A stretch of DNA of 64,000 bases from Desulfotruncus arcticus DSM 17038 (GTDB lineage: Bacteria > Bacillota > Desulfotomaculia > Desulfotomaculales > Desulfallaceae). The notes beneath the pieces are model-generated. The model searched no databases, was not told the origin of the DNA, and saw nothing but the letters and a program-made list of their open reading frames with translations. This document shows, in pieces, positions 43,910 through 53,687 of this stretch (positions are counted from its first letter, which is position 1; each line of letters starts with the position of its first letter). The stretch lies in the NCBI RefSeq assembly GCF_900113335.1, contig NZ_FOOX01000003.1, positions 186,001 to 250,000 on the forward strand, read 5' to 3'. The translations under genes were made by a program, and so were the position numbers.

Positions 43910-45148
43910 ATGGCATTACCCAAACCACACGGCCCGGAAGGGAAACTTATGCCCCTGCTGCTTAATGGCGAGGCAAGAGAAGCTGAAATTAAGCGGGCGG
44001 AAGGTCTGCCCAAGGTGTACATGAGTTCCAGGGAAACATCAGATGTCCTTATGCTTGGTATTGGTGCTTTTACACCTCTAAAAGGCTTCATGAAAAAAGA
44101 CGATTACACCGGGTGTGTATTTGACCTTAAAATGAGTGATGGCACCATGTGGCCAATGCCGGTTACCCTGTCCATCACCGGTGAAGAAAAAGATGCCATT
44201 GGCCTTAAAGAAGGCATGGAAGTTGCCCTTTATGACAGGGCTTCTGAAGAGCTTTATGCAACCATGCTGGTAGAAGAAATCTACACCTATGACAAAGAAG
44301 CTGAGTGCCGCGAAGTATTCACAACTCTGGATGCCGAAGGACACCCCGGTGTGGCCAGTGTTATGAAGCAGGGCGAATTCAATCTGGGCGGCCCCATCAA
44401 GGTTCTGAACGAAGGCATATATCCTCAAAAGTACCCCAAATACTACCTGTATCCGGCAGAAGCCAGGAAACTGTTTGAAGAAAAAGGCTGGTCCAATGTT
44501 GTTGCGTTCCAGACCAGGAACCCGATGCACCGCTCCCACGAATATCTCTGCAAGTTTGCCATGGAAAGTGGTCTTGTTGACGGTTGCTTTATCCACGCCA
44601 TTGTTGGTGCTCTGAAGCCTGGTGATATTCCGGGTGAAGTACGTACCAAGTGCTATGAAGTGCTGGTTGACAAGTATTTCCCGAAAGAGAACATTGCTCT
44701 GGGCGTATATCCTATGGAAATGCGTTACGGCGGACCCCGTGAAGCCCTGCTGCACGCTGTATTCCGTCAAAACTGGGGTTGCAAATACCTTATCGTGGGT
44801 CGTGACCATGCCGGCGTAGGCGACTACTACGGACCGTTTGACGCTCAAACCATATTTAATAAACTATGGGAAGGCGCTCTGGAATTAAAGCCCATGTTGA
44901 TTGCCTGGACCTTCTACTGCTACAAGTGTCAGAGCATGGCCAGTCAGCGCACCTGCCCGCATGGTCCGGAAGATCGTTGCGTGGTTAGTGGCACCAAGTT
45001 CCGCCGTATGATGCAAGAAGGAGAAGAAATTCCCAAGGAGTTTGGCCGTCCCGAAGTTATGGATATCCTGCGCGAGTACTATAAGACTGCTGAAAAAGTC
45101 GAAATTAAAAAGGGTGCATACGAGGATATCCCTGGTCCCCAGAAGTAA
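43910..45148 (+). CDS. sat: Sulfate adenylyltransferase (dissimilatory ATP sulfurylase)
   Basis: 412 residues. QTRNPMHRSHEYL contains the adenylyl-transfer QTRN and HxxH motifs, and GRDHAGVGDYYGPFDAQ the second nucleotide motif. YKCQSMASQRTCPHG gives the Cys/His metal site of the prokaryotic dissimilatory enzyme. It makes APS from sulfate and ATP in the cytosol, the activation step of sulfate respiration. ATG 9-10 nt after AGGAGGG. Its ~460-nt upstream region has two promoters and Rex-like sites. The gap to aprB is 570 nt. Confidence 0.97.
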   Translation: MALPKPHGPEGKLMPLLLNGEAREAEIKRAEGLPKVYMSSRETSDVLMLGIGAFTPLKGFMKKDDYTGCVFDLKMSDGTMWPMPVTLSITGEEKDAIGLKEGMEVALYDRASEELYATMLVEEIYTYDKEAECREVFTTLDAEGHPGVASVMKQGEFNLGGPIKVLNEGIYPQKYPKYYLYPAEARKLFEEKGWSNVVAFQTRNPMHRSHEYLCKFAMESGLVDGCFIHAIVGALKPGDIPGEVRTKCYEVLVDKYFPKENIALGVYPMEMRYGGPREALLHAVFRQNWGCKYLIVGRDHAGVGDYYGPFDAQTIFNKLWEGALELKPMLIAWTFYCYKCQSMASQRTCPHGPEDRCVVSGTKFRRMMQEGEEIPKEFGRPEVMDILREYYKTAEKVEIKKGAYEDIPGPQK

Positions 45149-45717
45149 GCATTTGCAAGCCAGGTGTGCCTCTGTGGCGCATCTGGCATAAAACCATAAA
45201 AAATGTGGCAATAAATGGTTGAAAACGAATATAATATAGTGCACAGCATGTCCGGTAGTGGCCCAGGGTAAGGTAAAAACTGCTTATAAAAAGTGCAATT
45301 TTATTATCACAGTAAGAAGGATACCGGGCGCATGCGTCGAAATTATTTAAAGTATAGTTATTGTTAAAATGAGTATAACTAGTATTTGACTTTGTGATCA
45401 ACTATGCAATCTATATTAAGCTGTGGCACTTAAGGTGTCTGATGACCTGCAGTGTCGGAGTTTTCAATTGACAATAAGGAATGCGTAATGCAGCTCCGAA
45501 AATGAAAATCTATCAGAGGAGGTGGTTTGGAAAAGGTGTAATAATTACACCACAGCGAAATTTAACTAGATAATTGATTTGACAGATGTTAAGAGCTAGG
45601 GAGAGCAAAGGTAATAATTTTTCTCTAGGTTTCAGGAAAACGTTACATCATTTTCTACAGTCGGCAATGCTGAACTGCAGAAACTTATTAACAAATAGGG
45701 AACGGGAGGTTGAATTA
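45149..45717. promoter_or_regulatory. sat-aprB intergenic region with a palindrome
   Basis: No gene is seen. GGTGTAATAATTACACC (45535-45551) is a perfect inverted repeat around one base. It follows a strong ribosome site AGAGGAGGTGG (45516-45526) that would start a four-codon frame (TTG GAA AAG GTG TAA). The palindrome could be an operator or leader hairpin for aprBA. TTGACA occurs at 45468 but lacks a good -10 at proper spacing. Confidence 0.45.
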
Positions 45718-46161
45718 ATGCCAACTTTTGTAATGACCGAGAAATGTGACGGCTGCAAGGGTAAGGACAAAACTGCTTGCATGCATGCATGCCCCAATGA
45801 TTTAATGGTGCTGGACAAAGAAAAAATGAAGGCTTACAACCGTGACCCCTGGCATTGCTGGGAATGCCTTTGCTGTGCAAAAGCTTGCCCGCAGCAAGCC
45901 ATGGACCTGCGTGGTTACGCTGACTTCGTACCGATGGGCGCCAGTGTAACTCCTCTGAGAGGTTCTGACAATATTATGTGGACCATTAAGTTCAGGGACG
46001 GTATGGTTAAGCGCTTCAAGTTCCCCATCAGGACAACTGAAGAAGGTACAGCTGTTCCTGGCGGCGATTTTGCTGAAGGCGCTGGCGACCTGAACAGTGC
46101 TGCTCTGTTCACCGAGCCTGCATCCCTGCTGATGGACGAAGTTCCGACCATCAAGAAGTAA
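45718..46161 (+). CDS. aprB: Adenylylsulfate reductase beta subunit
   Basis: 147 residues from ATG 45718 (MPTFVMTEKCDGCKG) with GGGAGG upstream; longer in-frame readings from 45586 are leader. Two [4Fe-4S] motifs (CDGCKGKDKTACMHACPND, CWECLCCAKACPQQA) relay electrons to the FAD of AprA. The C-terminal tail that wraps AprA is present (PGGDFAEGAGDLN). First gene of the aprBA pair, 50 nt before aprA. Confidence 0.97.
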   Translation: MPTFVMTEKCDGCKGKDKTACMHACPNDLMVLDKEKMKAYNRDPWHCWECLCCAKACPQQAMDLRGYADFVPMGASVTPLRGSDNIMWTIKFRDGMVKRFKFPIRTTEEGTAVPGGDFAEGAGDLNSAALFTEPASLLMDEVPTIKK

Positions 46162-46211
46162 TTACGACCTAATTGCAAATTTAAAGAACTTTACGGAGGA
46201 GGTTTATATTA

Positions 46212-48092
46212 ATGCCAATGAATTTTGAAACTGTAGAAGTCACCACTGACCTTCTGATCGTGGGCGGCGGTATGGCAGCTTGCGGCGCGGCAGTGGAAGC
46301 ATCTTACTGGGCAAAGAAACAAGGTTTAAAAGTAACCCTCGTAGACAAGGCTTCCATGGACCGCAGTGGTGCTGTTGCTATGGGTTTGTCTGCTATTAAC
46401 CAGTACCTCGGCGTAGGCAAAGGCAAAAACACTGTTGAGCAGTATGTTGAGTATGTTAAGAACGACCTGATGGGCATCGCCCGTGACGACCTCGTTTACA
46501 ACATCGCCCGCCACGTTGACGGAACTGTTCACCTGTTTGAAAAATGGGGTCTGCCCATTTGGAAAAATGACGCTGGTGACTACGTAAATGAAGGTCGCTG
46601 GCAGATCATGATCAATGGTGAATCCTACAAAGTTATCGTTGCTGAAGCTGCTAAGAACGCTCTTGGCATGGACAATATTTACGAACGCGTATTTGTAATC
46701 GAGCCTCTTCTTGATGGCGACAGGGTTGCCGGCGCTGTTGGTTTCAGCGTTCGCGAAAACAAATTCTACGTATTTAAGGCTAAAGCTGTTATGGCTGCCA
46801 TGGGCGGTGCCGTTGGCGTATTCAAGCCCCGCTCCACTGGTGAAGGTCTTGGCCGTTCATGGTATCCCCCGTTCAGCACCGGTTCCAGCGCATACTTCAC
46901 CATCCGTGCCGGCGCTGAAATGACCTGTCAAGAAGTACGTTTTATTCCGGTCCGCTTTAAGGATGCCTACGGCCCGGTTGGCGCCTGGTTCCTGCTCTTC
47001 AAATCCAGAGCCATCAGCGCCATCGGTGGCGAATATATGGTTGAACGCCGCGATGAGTTACAAAACTGGGCTCCTTACGGTCTGGTCAAGCCGATTCCGG
47101 CCAACCTGCGTAACTACCTCGGCATGCTGGATGTAAGCGAAGGCAAAGGCCCTCTGCTTATGATGACCAACGAAGCTATTGCTAAACTGGCCGATGCTTA
47201 TAAAGATGATCCCAAAGCCTTCAAGAAGAAAATGAAAGAACTCGAATCCGAAGCTTGGGAAGACTTCCTTGATATGACCATTTCCCAGGCCCTGCTGTGG
47301 GCGGCCACCAACACCCAGCCGGAAGAGAAATCCTCCGAAATCGCAGCGGCTGAACCTTACTTCATCGGCTCCCACTCCGGCGCATCCGGCGCATGGGTAT
47401 CCGGACCTGAAGACATTGCTCCTCCTGAGTATTTCTGGGGCTATGCCAACATGACCACCGTTAAAGGTCTGTTCGCCGCTGGTGACGCATCCGGCGCTTC
47501 CAGCCATAAGTTCTCCTCCGGTTCCCACGCTGAAGGCCGTATTGCTGCTAAGGCTGCCATTAAGTTCATCGTTGAGAACAGCAGTCAGCCCAACGTTGAC
47601 ATGGCTAAAGTGGAAGAGCTCAAAGCTGCTACTTACAAGCCTCTGGAACTGTTTGAAGCCAATAAAGACTTCACCACTGATCCTGAAGTCAACCCGGCTT
47701 ACATTAAGCCCAAAATGTTCATGTTCCGGTTGCAGAAGCTTATGGACGAGTACGTCGGTGGCGTGAGCGCTAACTTCAGCACCAACAAGCCCAGCCTGGA
47801 GAAGGCTATGGAACTGCTTGCGTTCATGCAGGAAGACGCCGAAAAATTGGCTGCTGCCGATCTGCACGAACTTATGAGATGCTGGGAAAATATCCACCGT
47901 ATGTGGATTGCTGAGTCCCACGTTCGCACTGTGATGTTCCGTGAAGAGACCAGGTGGCCTGGTTACTACTTCCGCGCTGATGCTCCTAAGATGGATGAAG
48001 AAAACTGGCTTTGCTTCGTTAACTGCAAGTGGGATCCTGCCACTGGCCAGTGGGATGTATTCAAGAAGCCTGTAATTCGTCTGTTTGAATAG
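46212..48092 (+). CDS. aprA: Adenylylsulfate reductase alpha subunit
   Basis: 626 residues. FAD-binding LLIVGGGMAACGAAVEASYW, RSGAVAMGLSAINQYLGVG, and GLFAAGDASGASSHKFSSGS are AprA hallmarks. It reduces APS to sulfite and AMP using electrons from AprB/Qmo, in the cytosol near the membrane. ATG after GGAGGAGG. Strong codon bias (highly expressed) and two hairpins downstream. Confidence 0.97.
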   Translation: MPMNFETVEVTTDLLIVGGGMAACGAAVEASYWAKKQGLKVTLVDKASMDRSGAVAMGLSAINQYLGVGKGKNTVEQYVEYVKNDLMGIARDDLVYNIARHVDGTVHLFEKWGLPIWKNDAGDYVNEGRWQIMINGESYKVIVAEAAKNALGMDNIYERVFVIEPLLDGDRVAGAVGFSVRENKFYVFKAKAVMAAMGGAVGVFKPRSTGEGLGRSWYPPFSTGSSAYFTIRAGAEMTCQEVRFIPVRFKDAYGPVGAWFLLFKSRAISAIGGEYMVERRDELQNWAPYGLVKPIPANLRNYLGMLDVSEGKGPLLMMTNEAIAKLADAYKDDPKAFKKKMKELESEAWEDFLDMTISQALLWAATNTQPEEKSSEIAAAEPYFIGSHSGASGAWVSGPEDIAPPEYFWGYANMTTVKGLFAAGDASGASSHKFSSGSHAEGRIAAKAAIKFIVENSSQPNVDMAKVEELKAATYKPLELFEANKDFTTDPEVNPAYIKPKMFMFRLQKLMDEYVGGVSANFSTNKPSLEKAMELLAFMQEDAEKLAAADLHELMRCWENIHRMWIAESHVRTVMFREETRWPGYYFRADAPKMDEENWLCFVNCKWDPATGQWDVFKKPVIRLFE

Positions 48093-48162
48093 TAATATAA
48101 ACAACTGATCTCTCCCCATGTCCCGGGCGAGATCAAGTAACTCTTAAAATGTGCCATCCACG

Positions 48163-48205
48163 GCGCAAAGAGGGCCCGTAGCCGATGGCCACGGGTCCTT
48201 TGCGC
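48163..48205 (+). terminator. Hairpin downstream of aprA
   Basis: GCGCAAAG...CCCGTAGCC-GAT-GGCCACGGG...TTTGCGC, a long imperfect stem without T run; possible mRNA-end stabiliser. Confidence 0.6.
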
Positions 48206-48296
48206 TGTGACAGCGCTGGAAGGAGTTGCTAACAGCCCTGGCTGAGTCGCGCTTGTAGGGACTGGGCAATTTTTTACCGAGGTAAATGCAATTTTA

Positions 48297-48331
48297 CCAG
48301 GCGTCCTTACAGGCCGCCTGGAGTTTTTTTT
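48297..48331 (+). terminator. Intrinsic terminator of aprBA
   Basis: CCAGGCG-loop-CGCCTGG followed by AGTTTTTTTT. With the hairpin at 48163 it accounts for the 370-nt gap before qmoA; no promoter with proper spacing was found there. Confidence 0.85.
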
Positions 48332-48463
48332 AAATCCCGGCCTTCGGGTAGCCTTCAATATAAAGCTTTTGTCGGTTATTTGCTAAACTAATCGTTAAAA
48401 TAGCAGTTAAAATTACATGGGGCAGAATAATCTAAGACGGGAGAAATGGCGTGGTGATAAATT

Positions 48464-49717
48464 ATGGCAAATAAAAGTATATTAGTCGTCGGGGGAGGAA
48501 TCAGCGGCCTTACCGCAGCTGTCGAAGCAGCTGAAGTAGGTAACGAGGTTTTCATTGTAGAGAAAAACCCATACCTGGGCGGCAGGGTTAGCCAGCTTAA
48601 CCAGTACTTCCCCAAGCTTTGTCCACCCAACTGTGGACTTGAAATTAACTTCCAGCGTATTAGAAAAAACCCCAAAATAAATTTCTTTACCATGGCAGAA
48701 GTTGAGAGCATATCCGGCCAGGAAGGTAACTTTGAAGTTACCGTAAAAATTAATCCCCGTTATGTTAACGAAAAATGCACAGGCTGCGGTAAATGCGTTG
48801 AGGCCTGCCCGGCTGAACGAGCCAACGCTTTCAACTACGGAATGGATAAAACCAAAGCGGTTTACCTGCCCCACGAATTTGCATTCCCCATGAAGTATGC
48901 AATCGATGACCAAGCGTGTAAAGGAGCCGAGTGTGGTAAATGCGCTGAGGCCTGTGAGTATGGCGCTATTGAATTGGGCATGCAGGCTAAAACCATGAAG
49001 CTCAACGTGGGTTCCATAGTATGGGCCACCGGTTGGACTCCGTATGATGCCAACAAGCTGAGTTATTACGGTTTCGGCAGGTATGACAATGTAATTACCA
49101 ACGTAATGATGGAAAGATTGGCCGCATACAATGGCCCGACCAAAGGCAAAATTGTTCGCCCGTCCGACGGGAAAGAAATTAAGAGCGTAGCATTTATTCA
49201 GTGCGCCGGCTCGCGTGATGAAAATCACCTTAAGGCTTGCTCCAATGTGTGCTGCCTGGCATCGCTGAAGCACGCTACTTACATCAGAGAACAGTACCCC
49301 GATGCCGAAATCTGTATTTACTACATTGATATCAGGGCTCGCGGCAAGTATGAGGACTTCTTCACCAAGGTGCAGGAAACAGCCAACATCACCCTGATCA
49401 AAGGTAAAGCCGGCGAAGTTAAGCAAGATCCTGAAAGTAATCAGTTAATCGTCATTGCAGAGGATCAAATTGAGCAGAAGGTAATGGAGAAGCAGTTTGA
49501 CCTCGTTGTGCTGGCAACCGGAATGGCTCCCAATACTTCTATGGCGCAAATACCCGGCGAAGCCGCCTACGATGAAGATGGCTTTGTAGCTGCAGCGGCG
49601 CCTGGAATATATGCCACCGGTTGCACCAAGAGTCCGTTGGATGTTGCCTCAGCTGTTAGGGATGCTACTGCCACAGCGCTCAAGGCGATTCAATCTACGG
49701 TGAGGGGGCAACAATAA
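48464..49717 (+). CDS. qmoA: QmoA (HdrA-like flavoprotein of the Qmo complex)
   Basis: 417 residues. FAD motif ILVVGGGISGLTAAVEAAE, an inserted ferredoxin-like part (CTGCGKCVEACP, CKGAECGKCAEACE), and IQCAGSRDENHLKACSNVCC typical of HdrA proteins. In the Qmo complex it helps pass menaquinol or soluble electrons to AprBA. ATG start; its stop overlaps qmoB. Confidence 0.95.
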   Translation: MANKSILVVGGGISGLTAAVEAAEVGNEVFIVEKNPYLGGRVSQLNQYFPKLCPPNCGLEINFQRIRKNPKINFFTMAEVESISGQEGNFEVTVKINPRYVNEKCTGCGKCVEACPAERANAFNYGMDKTKAVYLPHEFAFPMKYAIDDQACKGAECGKCAEACEYGAIELGMQAKTMKLNVGSIVWATGWTPYDANKLSYYGFGRYDNVITNVMMERLAAYNGPTKGKIVRPSDGKEIKSVAFIQCAGSRDENHLKACSNVCCLASLKHATYIREQYPDAEICIYYIDIRARGKYEDFFTKVQETANITLIKGKAGEVKQDPESNQLIVIAEDQIEQKVMEKQFDLVVLATGMAPNTSMAQIPGEAAYDEDGFVAAAAPGIYATGCTKSPLDVASAVRDATATALKAIQSTVRGQQ

Positions 49718-51921
49718 TGGAAAAGAAAATAGCTGTCTATATTTGCACAGGCTGCGGAATTGGTGAGGCCCTGGACATTGATGCTCTGTCCAAAGTAGCA
49801 ACAGGTGAGTATAAAACGCCGATTTGTAAAAACCATGGTTTTCTTTGCGGACAGGAAGGCGTCGAGCTGATCAAAAATGATATCGAGGCTGAAGGCGCTA
49901 ATACCATAGTTATAGCTGGTTGCTCCACCAGGATCAATTATGATGTTTTTAATTTCGGACCGGATAAAATTGTGGAAAGATGCAATCTGAGAGAGCAGGT
50001 TATTTGGTGTCACCCGGCTGATGATGAAGATACCCAGATGCTGGCTGAAGATAACCTGCGCATGGCCCTGGTAAAGCAAAAGAATATGAACCTGCCGGAG
50101 CCTTACCAAGTGGAGAATATGTCCAAAACTGTTCTGGTAGTTGGCGGCGGCTTCTCCGGACTTACTGCTGCGCTGGAATCAGCCAAGGCCGGCTATCAGA
50201 CAGTGCTGGTGGAAAAAGAAGCTGCTTTGGGTGGCTACGTGGGTAAAATGTATAAGCAAGTACCCATGAAAGCTCCCTTTACCGAACTTGAAGAAAACAG
50301 CATACCGGCCCTAATTAAGGCCGTTGAAGATGCCGGGGTAAAGGTATACACCTCAGCTACTCTTGAAAATACAGCCGGTGCACCCGGGATGTTTGACGTT
50401 ACCATTAATCAAAACGGCAGCACTGTGGAAGAGCGGGTAGGTGCCATTGTTCTGGCTACCGGTGCTAAACCCTATGATGCTGAAAAACTTGGACACCTGG
50501 GTTATGGCAAGTACGAAAACGTGATTACCCAGGCCCAGTTGGAAGAAATGGCTGTGGCGGGTAAACTGGAAGCCAGTAAGGTTGCGTTTATCCAATGTGC
50601 CGGTTCCAGGGATCAGGAGCACCTGCCCTACTGTTCGGCAGCCTGCTGTATCGAGTCCATGAAGCAGGCCCTTATAGTTAAGGAAAAGAACCCTGAAGCC
50701 AACGTATATGTTTATTTCAAGGACATCCGCTCCAATGGTCAGTATGAGCACTTCTACAAGAAGGCCCAGCAGGAAGGCGTTATCTTCATCAAAGGCGATG
50801 TAACCGAAATAACAGAAAGCGATGGCACACTGACTATTACTGCTGATGACCATACCATGGGAACTCAGTCTGAAGCTGACGAGTTTGATCTCGTAGTTCT
50901 GGCCAACGGTATGGTTCCGTCTGCGGCGCTGGGTGATGTGGTTGAAGAGCCGGCCCAGGATGAGGCAGCTGCCGCTGCTGAAGAGCCAAAGGTACAGGCT
51001 CCCGCGATTATCAAGTCTAATTTACTGAACCTGGCTTACAGGCAGGGCCCGGAACTGCCGGAATTAAAATATGGCTTCCCCGATTCACATTATATCTGCT
51101 TCCCCTATGAAACCAGGCGCACCGGTATATATGCGGCCGGTGTTGTAAGGGCCCCAATGGATATGCTTTATGCCCAGGAGGACGCTGTAGGCGCTGCGCT
51201 GAAAGCGATCCAGTGCATTGAAGCTACTGCCGTTGGCCAGGCGGTTCACCCGAGATCCGGTGATATGTCTTTCCCGGAATTCAACATGACTCGCTGCACC
51301 CAGTGCAAGCGCTGTACTGAGGAATGCCCGTTCGGCGCCATTAACGAAGACGAAAAAGCCAATCCGCTGCCGAACCCAAGCCGCTGCAGAAGGTGCGGTA
51401 CCTGTATGGGTGCTTGCCCCGAGCGGATTATTTCCTTCAAGAACTACTCTGTGCCCATGATCGGTAATATGGTTAAGGCTATTGAAGTGCCCGAAGAAGC
51501 TGACGAGAAGCCCAGAATCCTGATCTTTGCCTGTGAAAACGATGCTATTCCGGCACTTGACATGGCAGGAATGAATCATTTGGAATACAACTCGTGGGTA
51601 AGGATAATTCCCGTGCGGTGCCTGGGTTCATTGAACCTGATCTGGATCAATGACGCCATGGCCAAAGGCTTTGACGGCGTATTGCTGATGGGCTGCAAGC
51701 ACGGCGATGACTACCAGTGCCACTTCATGAAGGGCAGTGAGTTGGCGGAAATCCGCCTGTCCAAGATATCTGAAACTCTTAACCGCCTTGGTCTGGAGTC
51801 CGAGCGCGTACGGGCGACAACAGTAAACATTATGGATTATGACAAGATTCCGGCTATGCTGGACGAGTTTGCTGCAGAGCTGGAAGAACTGGGACCCAAC
51901 CCGATGAAGGACTTCCAGTAA
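49717..51921 (+). CDS. qmoB: QmoB (HdrA-MvhD fusion of the Qmo complex)
   Basis: 734 residues. N-terminal small Cys domain (CTGCGIGEALDIDAL), HdrA flavin domain from about 135 (LVVGGGFSGLTAALESAKAG, FIQCAGSRDQEHLPYCSAAC), two [4Fe-4S] motifs (CTQCKRCTEECPFGA, CRRCGTCMGACP) and a C-terminal MvhD-like domain (PVRCLGSLNLIWINDAMAKG, MGCKHGDDYQCHF). Overlaps qmoA by 1 nt, so translation is coupled. Confidence 0.95.
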   Translation: MEKKIAVYICTGCGIGEALDIDALSKVATGEYKTPICKNHGFLCGQEGVELIKNDIEAEGANTIVIAGCSTRINYDVFNFGPDKIVERCNLREQVIWCHPADDEDTQMLAEDNLRMALVKQKNMNLPEPYQVENMSKTVLVVGGGFSGLTAALESAKAGYQTVLVEKEAALGGYVGKMYKQVPMKAPFTELEENSIPALIKAVEDAGVKVYTSATLENTAGAPGMFDVTINQNGSTVEERVGAIVLATGAKPYDAEKLGHLGYGKYENVITQAQLEEMAVAGKLEASKVAFIQCAGSRDQEHLPYCSAACCIESMKQALIVKEKNPEANVYVYFKDIRSNGQYEHFYKKAQQEGVIFIKGDVTEITESDGTLTITADDHTMGTQSEADEFDLVVLANGMVPSAALGDVVEEPAQDEAAAAAEEPKVQAPAIIKSNLLNLAYRQGPELPELKYGFPDSHYICFPYETRRTGIYAAGVVRAPMDMLYAQEDAVGAALKAIQCIEATAVGQAVHPRSGDMSFPEFNMTRCTQCKRCTEECPFGAINEDEKANPLPNPSRCRRCGTCMGACPERIISFKNYSVPMIGNMVKAIEVPEEADEKPRILIFACENDAIPALDMAGMNHLEYNSWVRIIPVRCLGSLNLIWINDAMAKGFDGVLLMGCKHGDDYQCHFMKGSELAEIRLSKISETLNRLGLESERVRATTVNIMDYDKIPAMLDEFAAELEELGPNPMKDFQ

Positions 51922-51978
51922 GAGTAATTTACCGGATTAAACCAATTAGTAAATTCCGATTTCAGAAATAAAGATAGA

Positions 51979-52003
51979 GGGACGGTCGAAACCAGACCGT
52001 CCC
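51979..52003 (+). promoter_or_regulatory. Intercistronic hairpin between qmoB and hdrC
   Basis: GGGACGGTC-GAAACCA-GACCGTCCC, perfect 9-bp stem, then AACTCCTTTAAAAAA-like sequence. Could be a partial terminator or processing/stability site separating qmoAB from hdrCB expression. Confidence 0.6.
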
Positions 52004-52042
52004 ACACTCCTTTAAAAAATAGAAAGGGAGTATGTTCTTATT

Positions 52043-52633
52043 ATGGAACAAAACAACAATCAACCTGTTAAATATGATTTGGATTTTGCCCGGGAGATTT
52101 ATAATTTAGAAAATGGTTCTTATATCAAACAATGTATGCAGTGCGGGATGTGCGCAATTTCTTGCGCCACCCGCGAAATCATGGATTACTCGCCAAGACG
52201 CTTGTTTAACCTGATTAAACTGGGCAAAAAGGATGAAGTTTTGCAAGCAAATACCATGTGGAACTGCACATCCTGCTGCACCTGTAAGGCACGCTGCCCC
52301 AGGGGGGTGCCGATTATTGATGTTATGCATGATCTGAAAAAATACGCAATTCAAAATGGTTACGCAGATTACCCGCAAGCAGCCTTCTATAAAGCTTTTT
52401 GGGCTGAAGTTGCCAAACGGGGCAAATCTTTTGAGGGTGGTATCACTGCCCGGTATTACCTGATCCGTGGACTGGACGAAGTCAAGAAGGCTTTGGCCAT
52501 GAAAGACGTGGGCATGAAAATGCTCAAGCATAAAAGGATGCCTTTGTTCCCGCCCAAGAAAATTAAAGGATATGGCAATCTAAAGAAAATTATTAACAAG
52601 GCGCAGGAAATTGAGCGGAGGGAGGCCAGATGA
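52043..52633 (+). CDS. hdrC: HdrC-like iron-sulfur protein replacing QmoC
   Basis: 196 residues. Two [4Fe-4S] motifs (CMQCGMCAISCATRE, CTSCCTCKARCPRGVP) of HdrC. No membrane helices, unlike QmoC of Gram-negative sulfate reducers, so coupling to menaquinone must use another partner. Stop overlaps hdrB start. ATG after AAAGGGAG. Confidence 0.93.
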   Translation: MEQNNNQPVKYDLDFAREIYNLENGSYIKQCMQCGMCAISCATREIMDYSPRRLFNLIKLGKKDEVLQANTMWNCTSCCTCKARCPRGVPIIDVMHDLKKYAIQNGYADYPQAAFYKAFWAEVAKRGKSFEGGITARYYLIRGLDEVKKALAMKDVGMKMLKHKRMPLFPPKKIKGYGNLKKIINKAQEIERREAR

Positions 52634-53514
52634 TGAAATACAGCATATATCCCGGATGTTCTATGGAAGCAACTGCACAGGCCAACCTGAAATCAATAGA
52701 AGCAGTGGCCAAGGCTCTGGACCTGCACCTGGAAGAAATCCCTGACTGGAACTGCTGCGGTGCCACTGTAGCCTCAGGTGTGGTTGGGGACTTTACTCAG
52801 CAGGTAATGACTGCCCGTAACCTGGCCATAGCAGAAACAAAGGGTTGGGATGTGGTTGTGGGCTGCAGTTCTTGTTACCTCAGCCTGGCCGTAACTAATA
52901 AGCGCTTTAAGGAAGACGAGCACTTTAAAGTAAAGGCTAATGAGGCGTTGGCGGCTGGTGGTTATAAATATAACGGATCGCTGAGAGTGCGTCAGTTTTT
53001 GGAAGTGGTAATAAATGATGTTGGTTTCGATAATATCAAGGCTAAAGTTAAAAAATCGTTGGCTGGATTGAAAGTGGCCGGCTATGTTGGCTGCCAGACG
53101 GTAAGGGCGATCCCTTACGAATTTGACGATCCGGAGTATCCCGTTCAAATGGATAAATTGATGGAGGCGCTTGGCGCAACAGCTACCGATTTTCCAATGA
53201 AAGCCCGCTGTTGTGGAAGTTCCAACGCCATTGCCGCAACGGAAATTGTAATTGATCAGGCTTACAAGATTTTTGAATCAGCCAGCAAAGGCGGAGCAGA
53301 TGTTATTGTAACGCCCTGTCCAATGTGCCAGTTGAACCTGGATGCCTATGAGCAGATGGTAAATCAAAAATATGGTACCAATTTTAACCTGCCGATTTTG
53401 TTTTTCACTCAATTAATGGCTATAGCATTTGATTTACCCGCTGATGCCCAAGCACTGAGTTATTGTATCAATTCACCCTATCAAGCGCTGGCAAGCTATG
53501 GCGTCGCAAGATAA
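52633..53514 (+). CDS. hdrB: HdrB-like CCG-domain protein
   Basis: About 293 residues from ATG 52633 (better spaced to GGAGGG than the ATG at 52630). Two cysteine-rich CCG domains: IYPGCSMEA, PDWNCCGATVASG, VGCSSCY; and VGCQTVRA, ARCCGSSNAIA, TPCPMCQLNL. These bind noncubane [4Fe-4S] clusters in HdrB. With HdrC it likely forms the electron-input half of the Apr-feeding complex. A terminator follows. Confidence 0.93.
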   Translation: MKYSIYPGCSMEATAQANLKSIEAVAKALDLHLEEIPDWNCCGATVASGVVGDFTQQVMTARNLAIAETKGWDVVVGCSSCYLSLAVTNKRFKEDEHFKVKANEALAAGGYKYNGSLRVRQFLEVVINDVGFDNIKAKVKKSLAGLKVAGYVGCQTVRAIPYEFDDPEYPVQMDKLMEALGATATDFPMKARCCGSSNAIAATEIVIDQAYKIFESASKGGADVIVTPCPMCQLNLDAYEQMVNQKYGTNFNLPILFFTQLMAIAFDLPADAQALSYCINSPYQALASYGVAR

Positions 53515-53549
53515 ATTAATAAATACAATTTGTACCAATGTCGGGATCT

Positions 53550-53584
53550 AGCTCTCCGCAAAAAGGGGGAGCTTTTATTTTTTT
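53550..53584 (+). terminator. Terminator of the qmo-hdr operon
   Basis: AGCTCTCC-loop-GGGGGAGCT followed by TTTATTTTTTT. Confidence 0.85.
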
Positions 53585-53585
53585 A

Positions 53586-53622
53586 AAAGCGCGCACAAAG
53601 GGAACTGATTTAGCACGCTTTT
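53586..53622 (+). repeat. Hairpin unit preceding first NhaD-like gene
   Basis: AAAGCG...GGAACTGATTTA...CGCTTT; the shared GGAACTGATTTAG segment and stem recur at 55384-55418 before the second copy, as if duplicated with the gene. Confidence 0.5.
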
Positions 53623-53687
53623 CTAGGTTCATAGTGACAAAAATATTAAGCAATTACCGGACTGAAATCTGATGTGTATTATGTATA

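Noticed and set aside
45468..45500. TTGACA at 45468 as the aprBA promoter
   Set aside because: No acceptable -10 at 16-18 bp.
45586..45717. N-terminal extension of aprB
   Set aside because: No ribosome site at 45586; ATG 45718 with GGGAGG gives the usual AprB length.
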